61,595 bases of DNA from an uncultured Oscillospiraceae bacterium (GCA_947623745.1 CANQHN010000016.1:1-61595), one strand, 5' to 3'; shown: positions 1 through 11,078, numbered from the stretch's first letter. Notes: generated by a model not told the origin, from the letters alone. Translations and numbers: made by a program.

Positions 1-42
1 GTAGAAGCAGGAACCGGTAAAACCAACACAGATAGGGCTTGA

Positions 43-113
43 AAGCGTAGAGTGGCAAACTCTGCGACCGTTTTACCTATCCGGCGAAGCGTAGAGTGGC
101 AAACTCTACGACC
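43..113. repeat. two 27-nt hairpin repeats, 44-bp period
   Basis: Units at 43-69 and 87-113 differ at one base. Each folds into an 8-bp stem (CGTAGAGT paired with ACTCTACG or ACTCTGCG) around GGCAA. The unit could continue to the left of the window. Its function is not known. It may be a small array of REP-like hairpins or the edge of a structured RNA. Positions 114-209 show nothing further that I recognise. Confidence 0.55.
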
Positions 114-245
114 ATACTGCCGCCTGCATGTATTACTCTCAACTTACAGAAGCTTTTATGCGGGCAAAACGGAAACGAGAAATATGAAACGTGCCGGAGG
201 GAACGCAAAATGAAGAAGCCGCAAAGCGGATAGGAGGTCCAAGTC

Positions 246-608
246 ATGGCAAAACGCCTGAGAGAGCAAAAGTGCATGTTCCGAAATGAATTTTCGGCCG
301 CCCTTGCCGGCCGGCTGGGGATCAGCAAGGCCAAGAGCGACAAGATTACAAACGCTTTTCTGGACGTTCTGGCGACAGCGTGGAGCGAGGGAAGGTCCGT
401 CTGCTTCCCGAATTTCGGCGTCTTTGAGCTGCACATCATCACGGAAAAAATGGGGCGAAACCCCAAAAACATGAAAGAATACCTCATCCCCGCGTCCTAT
501 AAACCCGCGTTCCGCCCGACCAAGGGCCTGCGGGAGACAGTGAGCCAGGCGATCCAGGGGGACGCCGGCGAGTCCGGGTCCTCCAGAGTGGAGACTACCG
601 GTTCGTAG
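246..608 (+). CDS. HU/IHF-family DNA-binding protein
   Basis: A 120-residue protein with the HU fold: an N-terminal helical part (residues 8-45), then the beta-arm segment with FPNFGVFELH and a GRNPK-like turn (about 55-80) that inserts in the DNA minor groove. The C-terminal ~25 residues extend past normal HU (about 90 residues) and look disordered. TAGGAGG at 231-237 sets the ATG at 246. A 7-codon ORF (210-233) with its own GGAGG lies just upstream and could be a leader, but this is weak. It precedes the giant surface gene by 60 bp, so it may be an accessory HU that regulates this cassette. Confidence 0.85.
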   Translation: MAKRLREQKCMFRNEFSAALAGRLGISKAKSDKITNAFLDVLATAWSEGRSVCFPNFGVFELHIITEKMGRNPKNMKEYLIPASYKPAFRPTKGLRETVSQAIQGDAGESGSSRVETTGS

Positions 609-668
609 CTGACTGCGTCTCAGGCGGAACAACAAAGGCCCCAAACTTCTTTCTGGGAGGAAACCCAC

Positions 669-3600
669 ATGAAAGTCCCAAAGGATCTTCACATGTTTTT
701 TAAGAGCCAGCACCCCAAGCGTCTTCTGAAAAAACAGCGCCGGAGCGCCCTTGCACTGCTGTTGTGCGTCTGCATGATCCTTACTCTGTTCGATGGGATC
801 ATTACGCCCCTGGCGCAGGCGGCTAATATTACAGGACCCACGCTACATATCGTGGAGGACACCCGCGTGGCGGACCCGGACACCATGGATGACTACCTGA
901 ACCGTCTGCTCACTGAGGCCAGCGGTTCCCGTTATGCCGGCCGCGTCTGGACGGACAAGACCGTATTCGCATACGACAACGGCGATGACGCTAAATCAGT
1001 GCATTTCGACGGGAATAACAAAATTACCCTGAGCATGGACACCGACGGTTACAAGGGAGAGGTCCTGTTCAACTCCGATTTTGCGCACATTTTTAGTACT
1101 TTAGCGAGTTCCCAGGTGGTGAACGAGTACCCGCCCAGCCCCGTGGACCTCGTTATTGTATTCGACATGTCTGGAAGTATGGGCCAGGACACCCGCTACG
1201 GCATCGACGCTGGCGGGAACACTTATGTGGCGCATGTCGCAGGTGAGGGCGACCCGGTTTGGCCTGCGCAGGGCGTACTCATGTCCGACCGCATCGCGAA
1301 CTCCCGCGTCCAAGCCACCCTGGACGCCATCAACGAGACCATTGACACGCTGATGGCCCAGAACCCCCAGAACCGGGTGGCGGTGTGCGGCTACGGCGCC
1401 AACGCCGTGGTCCTCATGCCCCTGGGACACTATCAGCGGACCGACGTCAATGGCGACAAAATAATAGACGACAATGATCCCTACCTGTCCGTGGGCGGCA
1501 TGGAGACCCTGTACCACCCCAGCGACCTGGTTTACAGGACGCCCGACGACGATCTCGAAAAAGAGGGCCTTGCCCATGTTGACACGGCGGGCTGGTACTG
1601 GATGAACAACCGGGACACCTGCTACACCGTGGAGGTCAACGCCCAGATGAACACCTACACCGGTATTCTGAACGAGAACGGAGACGGCGAGGGTAAGGAT
1701 GGCGCGTCGGGCGATGATTTTTGGCATGATGTCAAAACGACCGTCAGCAACAACGTCTTGGACAGCAACGGAAAGCACGTCAAGGCGTTCCCCGGCGTGG
1801 CCGATCAGGCTAAAGAAGTAGATAATGAAACGAACCAAACGAAAAGCCAAACAATTTATGCCTCCTGCTCAAAATCTGAATCGACATACGAAGCCGGGAA
1901 GGCCGATCTTACTTATGCCATGGCGAGCACCGAGGGGCTTGCCGCCGACGACTATGTGGGCTACTTCACCAACACCCAGGGCGGCATCTATCTGGCCTAC
2001 AAGCAGCTGGCCGACTCCACCGCCACCACCTACACCGAGGAGTTGTCCAACGGCGTCATCTCCACCGTGGCCCGCATCCCGGCGGCCATCATCATGTCCG
2101 ACGGCGGCGCGAACTTCTCGTTCAACGAGATGGGAGACAATTCCGGCGAACAGTATTCGGTAAATGACTGGAACCTTCGTTACGGACAGAGAAATGCGGA
2201 GAGCGTTAAGGAATACAATGAAGATGAAACACCCGATAAATCTGAGTGGCAAGAGTGGATAAACACAGGTGAGTATCCTCCTAGACCTATTTATATGAAC
2301 GATGACAACTACGGTGCTGCTGCTGAGGGCTGGAGTGAAGCCTATAAGGATGGTCACGATAGGGACTATTTGCACCGACTTGGGAAAGATGTGTACCATG
2401 ACGGCAATCCTGGCGACGAGTGGTACAACGTCTTCCTGCCCGGAAACGATACCCTAGATCACGAACAGACTGCGGAATCAACGGGTCCCAAAGGCTACTG
2501 GAAGGGCCTGGAAGGTATCTATAACAGCGGCGCGGACTATTTCCAGGACGGAACTCTCAGCACCCCGCCGGCATGGAACACCGCGGGCGTACTGTACAGC
2601 AGCGACAACGATTTGGGCGGAACGGGCGGCACTATCATGGAGGTGCTACTGACCGCCGCCTATATGAACGACGTGGTGAAGGAGCACTACCAGAACGGCT
2701 GGACGAAAAACAACGCCACGCCGGACAGCCAGATCCCCCTGTCCACCTACACCATGAACGTGGACACAGTCCACGTGCCTCAGTGGGGCCGCTGGCGGCT
2801 CTACCCAACGCTGAATCCCAAGGAGTACGCGCTTGACGATATCGGCACAGGTTGGGGGAATAATCCACAAACCAATGTGAAAGACAAAAAACTTGCGGAG
2901 ACGTATGAGGGAACAACTTGGGGAACACAAGGCAAAGAATACATTGGTTATGGTGCTTTTAGTGGGCTGCAAAACTCTTGGAATACGTGGAAAGCGGGCA
3001 CAGATACCGACTTTGCGACGGGGACGGGAACTCCAAGGATAAGTATCAAACACCTTGATGCTGGCCACACCTACCAAGCCGGCGGCGGCACGGACCCCGT
3101 GGAAGTCACCAACGACGAAGTCATCTCCAACATCCAGTATAACGACGTCTTCTACGACGTGACCTCCAGCCAGCTGAGCGGTATCTTCGAGGAGATCCTG
3201 GAGCTGATCCTGGGCAAGGTGTTCGTGCCCGTCTCCGGCGACAACGACGCCGGCGTGGGCGACTCCATCACCTACCAGGACCCCATCGGCGAGTATATGG
3301 AGATCAAGAACGGCGCCATCACCGCCACGCCGTACCACATCAAAGACGGGGTGGGCGAGACGCTTGGGAGCGCGACCAAATACGACATGGCCATGCTGCT
3401 CTTCGGCGAGATGCACGGCCTGTCCCGCGCCGGCGTGTACGACTGGCACTGGAACGACGAGTGGATGGAGATACACGAAAGCGAGCTGCAGGGTGATGCA
3501 CCCTTCCCCGAGGGCTGGTACAAAGGGGATGCCGCGAGCGCCACATACGGCGGAACCGGTACAACGCCTGACACGGGAGGCTACACCTCCGCCACCCAGG

Positions 3601-6600
3601 CCAGGGCGGACGGCTGGGTGTTCCGGCTGAACTACCAGACGGCGTCCCAGTATGTCCCCATCCTCAGCAATGTGACCAGCCCCGAAACAGTGCCGGAGCA
3701 GATGCGCAGCACGGTGTACACCATCTACCGCTTCGACTGTGACCCGGAGGACCGCGACATGCTGCGCCGCAACCCCATCTACGGCAGCATACCCAAGGAG
3801 GCGCGGGACGTCTGGGACGAGTTGGCCGGCGTGTACCCGAACAACACCTATGACGCCGCGGGTCTCGACCCGGCGACCTACCCCGGCTTGTACCGGCTCA
3901 ACGACATCCGCGTGTGGATGGAGGAGACCGGCGACTTCGTGGACACCGACGGCGCCATCGCGCCCAACAGCGGCTATGACCGGTCTCTGTATGTGAACAT
4001 CCCCGCCGCCGCCATCCCCACGGAGCTGGCCACCATCACTCTGGGCAGGGACGGTGTGCTGTCCTACGAGACCAACCTGGGCAGCGACCATGAGAAAGGT
4101 TCTTTTATCATGGTGGAGAACGAGGACGGGGAAACGGTACAAAAACAAGTCACTGAAGACGATTACAAGAACTTCTGTGCCCAGTCCACCCCCTTCCGGC
4201 TGTTCTACGCCGTGGGTCTGGAGGAAGACCTGATTCTCCGGGATAGTAAGGGCAATCAGACCGGCGTGGACTTCAACAAGATTTCCCCCGAGTACATCAG
4301 CTCCCACACGGTCGAGGGGCAGGACTACGTCTGGTTCATCTCCAACTACTATTCCGGGACCCGCTATGGTGAGTATGCCACGGATGACACTACCCACACC
4401 CGCGGCGACCCGACGGTGACCTTCTCGCCCGGCGCGGACAACCGCTATTATGTGTTCCAGAAGCCCCTGCCGCTGTATGCCCATGCCTACCGCTTGAGCG
4501 AAGGCGAGCTCAAGCCCGTGGATAAGACCGGTGATGAGGACTGGGGCCTCAACCGCAGCGGCAACGGCGAAACCACCTGGGAAAAGACAAAAGACGCGGA
4601 GGGGAATGAGGTCCAGCAGCAGGCCAGCTCCTGGATCGGCGGCCAGTACATGGGCACCTATGAGACCAAGGAAAAATTCCTGGCCGCGAAGGAACATCTG
4701 GAGGAGAGGAGTGGTGTCAAGTACATCACTGACAGCAGCAACATTAAATATGAGTACGTGGAGGACGGCATCGTGTTCCTCCAGGAGGATATGCTGCGGC
4801 ATGTGACCTCCACAGAGGGCGGCGGCTACACCAACGAATCCGTTTCCTTCAGCTCTGACGACTACTTCTTCATCCTGTTGGAGTTCTATGTGCCCTACCC
4901 GGAAACTACCGGCAAGGACAACTATGGCAAGGATGTCCTCGGCACCCAGGGCGGCCACATGGTGCAGTACGCCCTGGCCCGGAAGGGCAGCGAGTTCGGC
5001 TCCGGCTTTGCGTCCAGTGAGATCGACAACGGCGATATGCTCTGCTGGACCGATGTTCAAAACCATCTGAACCTGGAGTTTACCTACCTGTCCAAGACCG
5101 ACACTGGTGACCTGACCCGCGGTGAGCCGACATTCGAGAAGCTGACGGAATCGAACAGAGAAAAGCTAAAAGACTACCTGAGAGACAAATGCCACATCAA
5201 TGAGGAACTTCTGGACGATCAGGCGGACTACTGGCTGGAAATGCAGAACGATCCTCTGGTTGTGGCGGCTCTGAAGGCGGCGGCAGGGAGCGGCGATACG
5301 CCGGTCAAAGAACAATTTGAGAGGTATTTCAGCTTCTCCGTGGCGGCCCGGCCCGGCGGAATCCGCTCCGGCGATATGTCCAACAACCTGCAATATAAGG
5401 GAACGATTTACTACGACGAAACGCAGCTCTATAACAACAATGTCACCAAGACCTCCAACACCTATTATCTGCCCACCATCTCCGACAATTCCGGCACCGA
5501 TGACAGCGTTATCATCAACAACTACCTGGGCAATAACGGGCGGTTGGAGATTGCGAACCAGATGCTCCATGTGACCAAGATGTTGCAGCCCCCGGCAGGC
5601 TATGAGCTGACGGATGCCCAGAAGAACGCGGAATTTAACTATCAGATTTTCGTGCAGGGCGTCACCGGAACACGCACCGCCGTGCGTACCGAGTACAACG
5701 AGTACAGCGATACCTGGGAGCGCCGCCTGGCCTACATCGATGTGCTCACCGACAACAGCGACCTGGTGCAGACCAACGACAACACCCGCGCCCTGTTTGT
5801 TATGGAGACAGGCAGCGGAAGTGCAGGTTCGACCATAACTGCCAGGCAGGTGGTGCAGAGCGGCGACGAGTACTACTATGCCAACGAGGACGGTACGCTG
5901 CCTACGGATGCCGACGGCAATCCAAATCCCGCACAGCAGGTAGGCTTGAGTGAACGGATTTACTACCTCTATCTGCCCTCCAACGGCGACCCAGGTATGG
6001 ATACCCAGCATGTCCGCCGTCTGTATCAATCCAATGACTATAACGGGGCGGATAAATTCACCTCCGGCCTGGACAAAAACGGCACCACATTTGTCAGGGA
6101 TGGCGACCCAATAACGCCGTCCGTGTCGGGCAACCGCGAAAGCCTCCGCACTGAGGAAGCCGGCCGCCCCGCCGGCACCCGGACATATTGGGCCATGGAC
6201 GCTGAGCTGATCCCCATAGAGCAGGTACAGGATGTCGAGAGCGGGGTTGCGCTGAACGGCGATAGCTGGCAACATGAACTAGGTGACCATGATGATCACC
6301 AGGCGTTGACCTATCATACTTTCTTCATCCGCAGGCCCAGCGGCGATACCAGCGCGACGGACTTCACCTCTCCGTTCCAGACCCGCAGTGCATACATGAC
6401 CGTGGAGCTGAACTTCGGCCAGAACGCCAACGATGATGGAAGCTCAAGCGGTTCTATGCAGGTGGACGACCTCTACGACAGCGTCATTCCCAGCGACGAC
6501 CGGCCAGACCTGTTCGGCAGCCTGAATGCGGCGGATATCGCGGCCAGCACGGCGGAGTTTACCCTGCATCACGGCGAGGGCCTGCTGCTGACGGGCCTGG

Positions 6601-9600
6601 ACAACCGCATCACCTACCGCTTCACGGAGAAGCTCACCGCGGCGCAGCTGGCCTCCGGCTATACCCTCCAGGAGATCAGCCACATCCAGCAGCGCGGGTC
6701 CGACAGTATCTACCGCCCCGGCACGCAGAGTATCCCCATCTACTCCTATACTGGCGCGACCTATGGCAATTTGTACCCCGGAGTTGAAAGTAACCCGACC
6801 GAAAACGGGCTGACCTGGGCGGTGGACCAAGACGGACAGCCGAACACGTCTGTGACGCCGACGGAGGAGCCCTTCGCCCACACCAACGCCGTCATGTGGG
6901 AGTACTATGCCACCATGGCCGCCGACGCCTCCGGCAACCACCACCAGCCAAGCGGTATGGAGAAGGAGACGGAGTCGTCCTCCACAGTATGGGTGGAAGG
7001 ATCTAAAAACACATATGTGAGTGAGGGAGAGTTCCGTGAGGTCGCAGACAACCCCAACTGCCGCGAGGTCAGTTCCGTCGATGATCTGAAGGTCGGTTTC
7101 TGCGACCTGCCGCAGGACGGCTCGATTCTCCACTACATGTACTACGAAGGCGAGCTTATCGACCCGCACTATAACGGCGAGGCGTCCACCTATCTGCGGA
7201 ACATGGCCCGCTACGGCGTCAGCCCCACGGTCCACTTCGCCGTGAACGGTGAGCCAGACCAGTCAACAGTCCCGGCGGAGTCCAACACCGATTACACCGG
7301 CGTGTACTCGGTCTTCGGCAACACCGGCTGGTTTGAGGAGCAGGCCAAGTTTATCAACACCTTCCAGCCGGGAGACATCTCCATCACGAAGAAGCTGGCG
7401 GCGGCCGAGGGCACGACGATCACGGAGAAAGACCGTGCAGCCAAGTTCGACTTTACGCTGAAGCTGGAGCAGCCGGACCCGTCCGCGATCCCGCTGCCGG
7501 AAACTCTGAGCTATACGATCACCGGCCCCGGGGCAGACGATACGGCAGACGGTGTGCTGTGGGCCTACAGCGAAACGGGCCCGAACGAACCGGATGGAAA
7601 CGATGTGTATGCCATCGAAGAGGACACATGGGTGTTTAAGCTCAGAGGGGATCAGACCATGACAGTCGAAGGACTGCCTATGGGGGCTGGCTACACCTAT
7701 ACGGTTTCCGAAACATATCCAGGCGGTTTTGAGGTGTCGGACGACTCCGGCGGCGGTATGGATACTGCCGGCACATACACAGTCACGGGAACGGTAGAGG
7801 CTGGCGGCGACGATCCCGTACAGGTGACCTTCACTAACACCAAGAAGAAGCCAGAGCCCACACAGGTGGATTTGGAGCTGCAAAAAACGGTGACAGTGAC
7901 GGACGGGACATTCAATTGGGAGTCCCAGGAGTTCACCTTCCTGGCGACACCCGATCCCTCCAACCCGGCAGACGACCCGATCACAACTCAGGGTGGCTGG
8001 AACCACCCGAACGAGGGCGCACTGACCGTCACAGTCAGCGGCCCGAATGCGGCGGGTGAGTCTTCCACCCCGGTGAATGTCTTCGGAGGCATGGAGTTTA
8101 CCAGGCCCGGCACCTACAAGTACACGGTGACGGAGAAGACGAGCAACCTTCCCGGCATCAGCAGCGATGGCAAAGCCTACAGCGTGGTCATTGAGGTCGC
8201 GGAGGAGTACGACGCGCAGGGATTCTATACAGGCAACCTGGCGGCGAAGATTACGGTCGATGGCGAAGAAGCGGACGACCCGTTGCAGTTCAAGTTCATC
8301 AACACCTACAACGAAGGGGAAATCGAATATCCTTTCCGCGCCAGGAAGGTCTTGCTCGGCGGAAAACAGCTGAAAAAGGATGATTTCCGCTTTACGCTGG
8401 AATGCGAGGACTTCGTGCCCGCAGGAGAGCCCCTGCCCGCCAGTGAGCCCGGAGAGCCGGATGGACCTACGTTTGAGGGTATGCAGAATGGTTCGGAATC
8501 CCTGCCCGACGGGGACGATTCCAACGACGACCCGTCGATGACCGGCCCGGAGATGGACGGGTCTGACACCAGCGAGCCCAGTCACTCTGAAGAGGACGAA
8601 GCGCCGCCCAGCAATATCATTTCCGACCCCGCGGCGCCCGGCGACGAGGACAGCGGTACATCCAGCTCCACCCCGCCCGAGCCCACTCCAGCCGAATCTG
8701 AGCAGGACGGGTCTGGCTCCAAGCAGGACGAACTGGATTCCAATCAAAACAGCACAGCGGACACTGTGCAGGATCCCGACATAGTGACAGACCCCAACGC
8801 TTCCTCGAACTCTGAGGATTCCTCTGGCAATTCGGACGGCATTGGCGCCGAAGGCACGGGAGTACCCGCCGAGGGGCCGCAGGAGCCGGCGGATACAGGA
8901 ACCACGCAGGACGGCGCACTCCCCTCTGAGCAATCGCCGGAGGACTCTCCAAGCGGAGATCCGGCTGAACAGCCGCCGGAGGGCATCCCAAGCGGAGATC
9001 CGGCTGAACAGCCGCCGGAGGGTGATCCAGACGGAGATCCGGCTACCGCTGGAGACGAGGATGAGGACCAGGGAACGGGTGTGCCAGACGGAGAGCAGTC
9101 CCTGGATCCAGACTACGACATCATGCCTCTCAGCGGCGGCTGGCCGTTCTCCCCCAGCGCCATTCATACGACCGGGAATGACGAGAATGGCCTGGTGCGT
9201 TTTGGCTCAGTGACCTTTGAGGAAGCTGGCACCTACACCTTCAAAATGTGGGAGGAACCGGGTACGGATTCCACCATCGAGTACGATGACAACGAGTACA
9301 CGATCATTGTCGTTGTCACAAAAGTGGGTGAGGCACTGGCGGTGGAAAGCGTTACCTATACTCCTGGCGTGACGGATATCCCCGTATTCACCAATGAGGT
9401 GAAGCCCGGTTCTCTGCATGTGGAGAAGGAAGTCACCGACACCGGCGACAAGGCCAAGGACTGGACCTTTACGGTGGACTTTACCACACCGGAGGGCTGG
9501 ACTGGCAGCTTGAAGGACACTGTGGAGCTGGATTTCAGTGTCAATGACGAAACGGCTCACAATGTGATCTGGAAAGGAGATGAGCTCACATTCACCCTGA

Positions 9601-11069
9601 AGCATGACGAATCTGTGGACATCACCAAACTGCCTGCCGATACGACCTATGCCGTCACAGAGATAGAGGCCGACGAGGACGGCTATACCACCACCGTAGA
9701 GGATGACGACGACGAGACTGATGGCGATTTTACGGACGGCAAGGGTGTCATTGAAGCGGAAATGACGGACAATGTAACATTCATCAATGACAAGCCAGAC
9801 GAACCGCCCCCGCCGCCCCCGGGGGACGAGAAAGGAAATCTGACCGTCACCAAGCGCGTCACCGGCGGTGGAAGCCAGAGCAAACAGTTCCACTTTTCCG
9901 TGGCCTTTGACGCAGGGATGGACTGGGACGGCGTCACCTGGACTCACAGCGGCGGCGGCAGCGTCCAGCGGGACGGCGATACGCTGGAATTCACCTTGAA
10001 GCACAACGAGTCCGTGACCGTCCGGGACCTCCCCGCTGGGGCGCGCTACACCGTGACTGAGCTGGACGCCAACGAGAACGGCTACACAACCACACCAAGC
10101 AGCGGAGAGCAAAGCGGGACTATCCCGAGCGGCAGTACGGCCCAGGCCAGGTTCATCAATGACAAGCCCGACGAGCCGCCCCCGCCGCCCTCTGACGACG
10201 AGGGAGATCTGCTGGTCAAAAAGACCGTCACCGGCGAAGGCGGCGACCGGGACAGAGAGTTCTGCTTCCAGGTGGAACTGAACAGACCCCTCACCGGCAA
10301 GTACGGCGATATGTACTTCGAGAACGGCGTAGCCAAGTTCACCCTGAGCGACGGCGAGAGCATGAGGGCCGAGGGCCTGCCCGCCGGTACCCGCTACACC
10401 GTCACCGAGTTGGACGCCGATGCCGACGGTTACAAGACCGATTCCAGCGGCGAGAGCGGCCAAATCCCTGACGGCGGGACCGCGAGAGCGGAGTTTGTCA
10501 ACCACAAAGACACCCCGGATGAGGATCACGGCGGCCTGACTGTCACTAAGACTGTCACGGGTAGCGCAGGCGACACCAATAAGGAATGGCATTTCCGGGT
10601 GGAGTTGAGCGAACCCCTTACAGGCCAGTATGGGGATATGTTCTTCACCAACGGCGTAGCCGAGTTCACGCTGAAGCACGGCCAGAGCGCCACGGCGATG
10701 GACCTGCCGGAAGGAATCACCTATACGGTGACGGAGGCCGAGGCAGATCAGGACGGATATGCCACCAGCGGTTCCGGAATAACGGGTATGATCCCAGGCG
10801 GCGGTACGGCAAATGCCGAGTTCGTCAATGATAAAAATGACGACACCCCGCCGCCGCCGGATAACCCACCGGACAATCCGCCAGATAACCCACCAGATAA
10901 CCCACCGGATAACCCGCCGGATCGCCCGCCGGATGATACGCCCAAGACGGACGACCCCCGTCACACATGGGTGTGGAAACTGGGCATGGGTCTGTCTCTG
11001 CTGGGCATGGGGCTTGTGATCTTCCCCTGGCCCTGGCAGAGAAGGAGGCGTAGACGCAGAGGGCGCTGA
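669..11069 (+). CDS. giant cell-wall surface protein (VWA, FctA-like and DUF5979-like repeats)
   Basis: A 3466-residue exported adhesin or pilin-like protein. GGGAGG lies just before the ATG. Residues 20-52 form a long signal peptide. A VWA domain has the MIDAS DMSGS at 166-170 and a distant MSDGG near 478, so the domain carries large insertions. A pilus-shell (Spy0128/FctA) type domain lies at about 2400-2545. A second such domain appears split by about 240 acidic, Pro/Ser-rich residues (about 2580-2815) containing a 14-residue tandem repeat. Four related domains (DUF5979-like, each ending in a VTE...YTVTE type core) follow at about 2914-3383. A Pro-Asp-Asn-Pro run leads to TPKTD at 3424-3428, one membrane helix and an Arg-rich tail. 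TPKTD is a non-LPXTG sorting-like motif. The sortase encoded next is the likely partner. Confidence 0.9.
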   Translation: MKVPKDLHMFFKSQHPKRLLKKQRRSALALLLCVCMILTLFDGIITPLAQAANITGPTLHIVEDTRVADPDTMDDYLNRLLTEASGSRYAGRVWTDKTVFAYDNGDDAKSVHFDGNNKITLSMDTDGYKGEVLFNSDFAHIFSTLASSQVVNEYPPSPVDLVIVFDMSGSMGQDTRYGIDAGGNTYVAHVAGEGDPVWPAQGVLMSDRIANSRVQATLDAINETIDTLMAQNPQNRVAVCGYGANAVVLMPLGHYQRTDVNGDKIIDDNDPYLSVGGMETLYHPSDLVYRTPDDDLEKEGLAHVDTAGWYWMNNRDTCYTVEVNAQMNTYTGILNENGDGEGKDGASGDDFWHDVKTTVSNNVLDSNGKHVKAFPGVADQAKEVDNETNQTKSQTIYASCSKSESTYEAGKADLTYAMASTEGLAADDYVGYFTNTQGGIYLAYKQLADSTATTYTEELSNGVISTVARIPAAIIMSDGGANFSFNEMGDNSGEQYSVNDWNLRYGQRNAESVKEYNEDETPDKSEWQEWINTGEYPPRPIYMNDDNYGAAAEGWSEAYKDGHDRDYLHRLGKDVYHDGNPGDEWYNVFLPGNDTLDHEQTAESTGPKGYWKGLEGIYNSGADYFQDGTLSTPPAWNTAGVLYSSDNDLGGTGGTIMEVLLTAAYMNDVVKEHYQNGWTKNNATPDSQIPLSTYTMNVDTVHVPQWGRWRLYPTLNPKEYALDDIGTGWGNNPQTNVKDKKLAETYEGTTWGTQGKEYIGYGAFSGLQNSWNTWKAGTDTDFATGTGTPRISIKHLDAGHTYQAGGGTDPVEVTNDEVISNIQYNDVFYDVTSSQLSGIFEEILELILGKVFVPVSGDNDAGVGDSITYQDPIGEYMEIKNGAITATPYHIKDGVGETLGSATKYDMAMLLFGEMHGLSRAGVYDWHWNDEWMEIHESELQGDAPFPEGWYKGDAASATYGGTGTTPDTGGYTSATQARADGWVFRLNYQTASQYVPILSNVTSPETVPEQMRSTVYTIYRFDCDPEDRDMLRRNPIYGSIPKEARDVWDELAGVYPNNTYDAAGLDPATYPGLYRLNDIRVWMEETGDFVDTDGAIAPNSGYDRSLYVNIPAAAIPTELATITLGRDGVLSYETNLGSDHEKGSFIMVENEDGETVQKQVTEDDYKNFCAQSTPFRLFYAVGLEEDLILRDSKGNQTGVDFNKISPEYISSHTVEGQDYVWFISNYYSGTRYGEYATDDTTHTRGDPTVTFSPGADNRYYVFQKPLPLYAHAYRLSEGELKPVDKTGDEDWGLNRSGNGETTWEKTKDAEGNEVQQQASSWIGGQYMGTYETKEKFLAAKEHLEERSGVKYITDSSNIKYEYVEDGIVFLQEDMLRHVTSTEGGGYTNESVSFSSDDYFFILLEFYVPYPETTGKDNYGKDVLGTQGGHMVQYALARKGSEFGSGFASSEIDNGDMLCWTDVQNHLNLEFTYLSKTDTGDLTRGEPTFEKLTESNREKLKDYLRDKCHINEELLDDQADYWLEMQNDPLVVAALKAAAGSGDTPVKEQFERYFSFSVAARPGGIRSGDMSNNLQYKGTIYYDETQLYNNNVTKTSNTYYLPTISDNSGTDDSVIINNYLGNNGRLEIANQMLHVTKMLQPPAGYELTDAQKNAEFNYQIFVQGVTGTRTAVRTEYNEYSDTWERRLAYIDVLTDNSDLVQTNDNTRALFVMETGSGSAGSTITARQVVQSGDEYYYANEDGTLPTDADGNPNPAQQVGLSERIYYLYLPSNGDPGMDTQHVRRLYQSNDYNGADKFTSGLDKNGTTFVRDGDPITPSVSGNRESLRTEEAGRPAGTRTYWAMDAELIPIEQVQDVESGVALNGDSWQHELGDHDDHQALTYHTFFIRRPSGDTSATDFTSPFQTRSAYMTVELNFGQNANDDGSSSGSMQVDDLYDSVIPSDDRPDLFGSLNAADIAASTAEFTLHHGEGLLLTGLDNRITYRFTEKLTAAQLASGYTLQEISHIQQRGSDSIYRPGTQSIPIYSYTGATYGNLYPGVESNPTENGLTWAVDQDGQPNTSVTPTEEPFAHTNAVMWEYYATMAADASGNHHQPSGMEKETESSSTVWVEGSKNTYVSEGEFREVADNPNCREVSSVDDLKVGFCDLPQDGSILHYMYYEGELIDPHYNGEASTYLRNMARYGVSPTVHFAVNGEPDQSTVPAESNTDYTGVYSVFGNTGWFEEQAKFINTFQPGDISITKKLAAAEGTTITEKDRAAKFDFTLKLEQPDPSAIPLPETLSYTITGPGADDTADGVLWAYSETGPNEPDGNDVYAIEEDTWVFKLRGDQTMTVEGLPMGAGYTYTVSETYPGGFEVSDDSGGGMDTAGTYTVTGTVEAGGDDPVQVTFTNTKKKPEPTQVDLELQKTVTVTDGTFNWESQEFTFLATPDPSNPADDPITTQGGWNHPNEGALTVTVSGPNAAGESSTPVNVFGGMEFTRPGTYKYTVTEKTSNLPGISSDGKAYSVVIEVAEEYDAQGFYTGNLAAKITVDGEEADDPLQFKFINTYNEGEIEYPFRARKVLLGGKQLKKDDFRFTLECEDFVPAGEPLPASEPGEPDGPTFEGMQNGSESLPDGDDSNDDPSMTGPEMDGSDTSEPSHSEEDEAPPSNIISDPAAPGDEDSGTSSSTPPEPTPAESEQDGSGSKQDELDSNQNSTADTVQDPDIVTDPNASSNSEDSSGNSDGIGAEGTGVPAEGPQEPADTGTTQDGALPSEQSPEDSPSGDPAEQPPEGIPSGDPAEQPPEGDPDGDPATAGDEDEDQGTGVPDGEQSLDPDYDIMPLSGGWPFSPSAIHTTGNDENGLVRFGSVTFEEAGTYTFKMWEEPGTDSTIEYDDNEYTIIVVVTKVGEALAVESVTYTPGVTDIPVFTNEVKPGSLHVEKEVTDTGDKAKDWTFTVDFTTPEGWTGSLKDTVELDFSVNDETAHNVIWKGDELTFTLKHDESVDITKLPADTTYAVTEIEADEDGYTTTVEDDDDETDGDFTDGKGVIEAEMTDNVTFINDKPDEPPPPPPGDEKGNLTVTKRVTGGGSQSKQFHFSVAFDAGMDWDGVTWTHSGGGSVQRDGDTLEFTLKHNESVTVRDLPAGARYTVTELDANENGYTTTPSSGEQSGTIPSGSTAQARFINDKPDEPPPPPSDDEGDLLVKKTVTGEGGDRDREFCFQVELNRPLTGKYGDMYFENGVAKFTLSDGESMRAEGLPAGTRYTVTELDADADGYKTDSSGESGQIPDGGTARAEFVNHKDTPDEDHGGLTVTKTVTGSAGDTNKEWHFRVELSEPLTGQYGDMFFTNGVAEFTLKHGQSATAMDLPEGITYTVTEAEADQDGYATSGSGITGMIPGGGTANAEFVNDKNDDTPPPPDNPPDNPPDNPPDNPPDNPPDRPPDDTPKTDDPRHTWVWKLGMGLSLLGMGLVIFPWPWQRRRRRRRGR

Positions 11070-11078
11070 CGAAACAGG

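Noticed and set aside
43-113. CRISPR array at the left edge
   Set aside because: Only two units with a 17-bp spacer and no cas genes. The units are hairpins closed by short stems.
2646-5066. Long minus-strand ORF (806 codons) inside the surface-protein gene
   Set aside because: It is antisense to a strongly supported coding frame, has low-complexity Val/His/Gly composition typical of GC-rich shadows, and has no ribosome site. The same applies to 7263-9167, 9207-11384 and 5166-6275.
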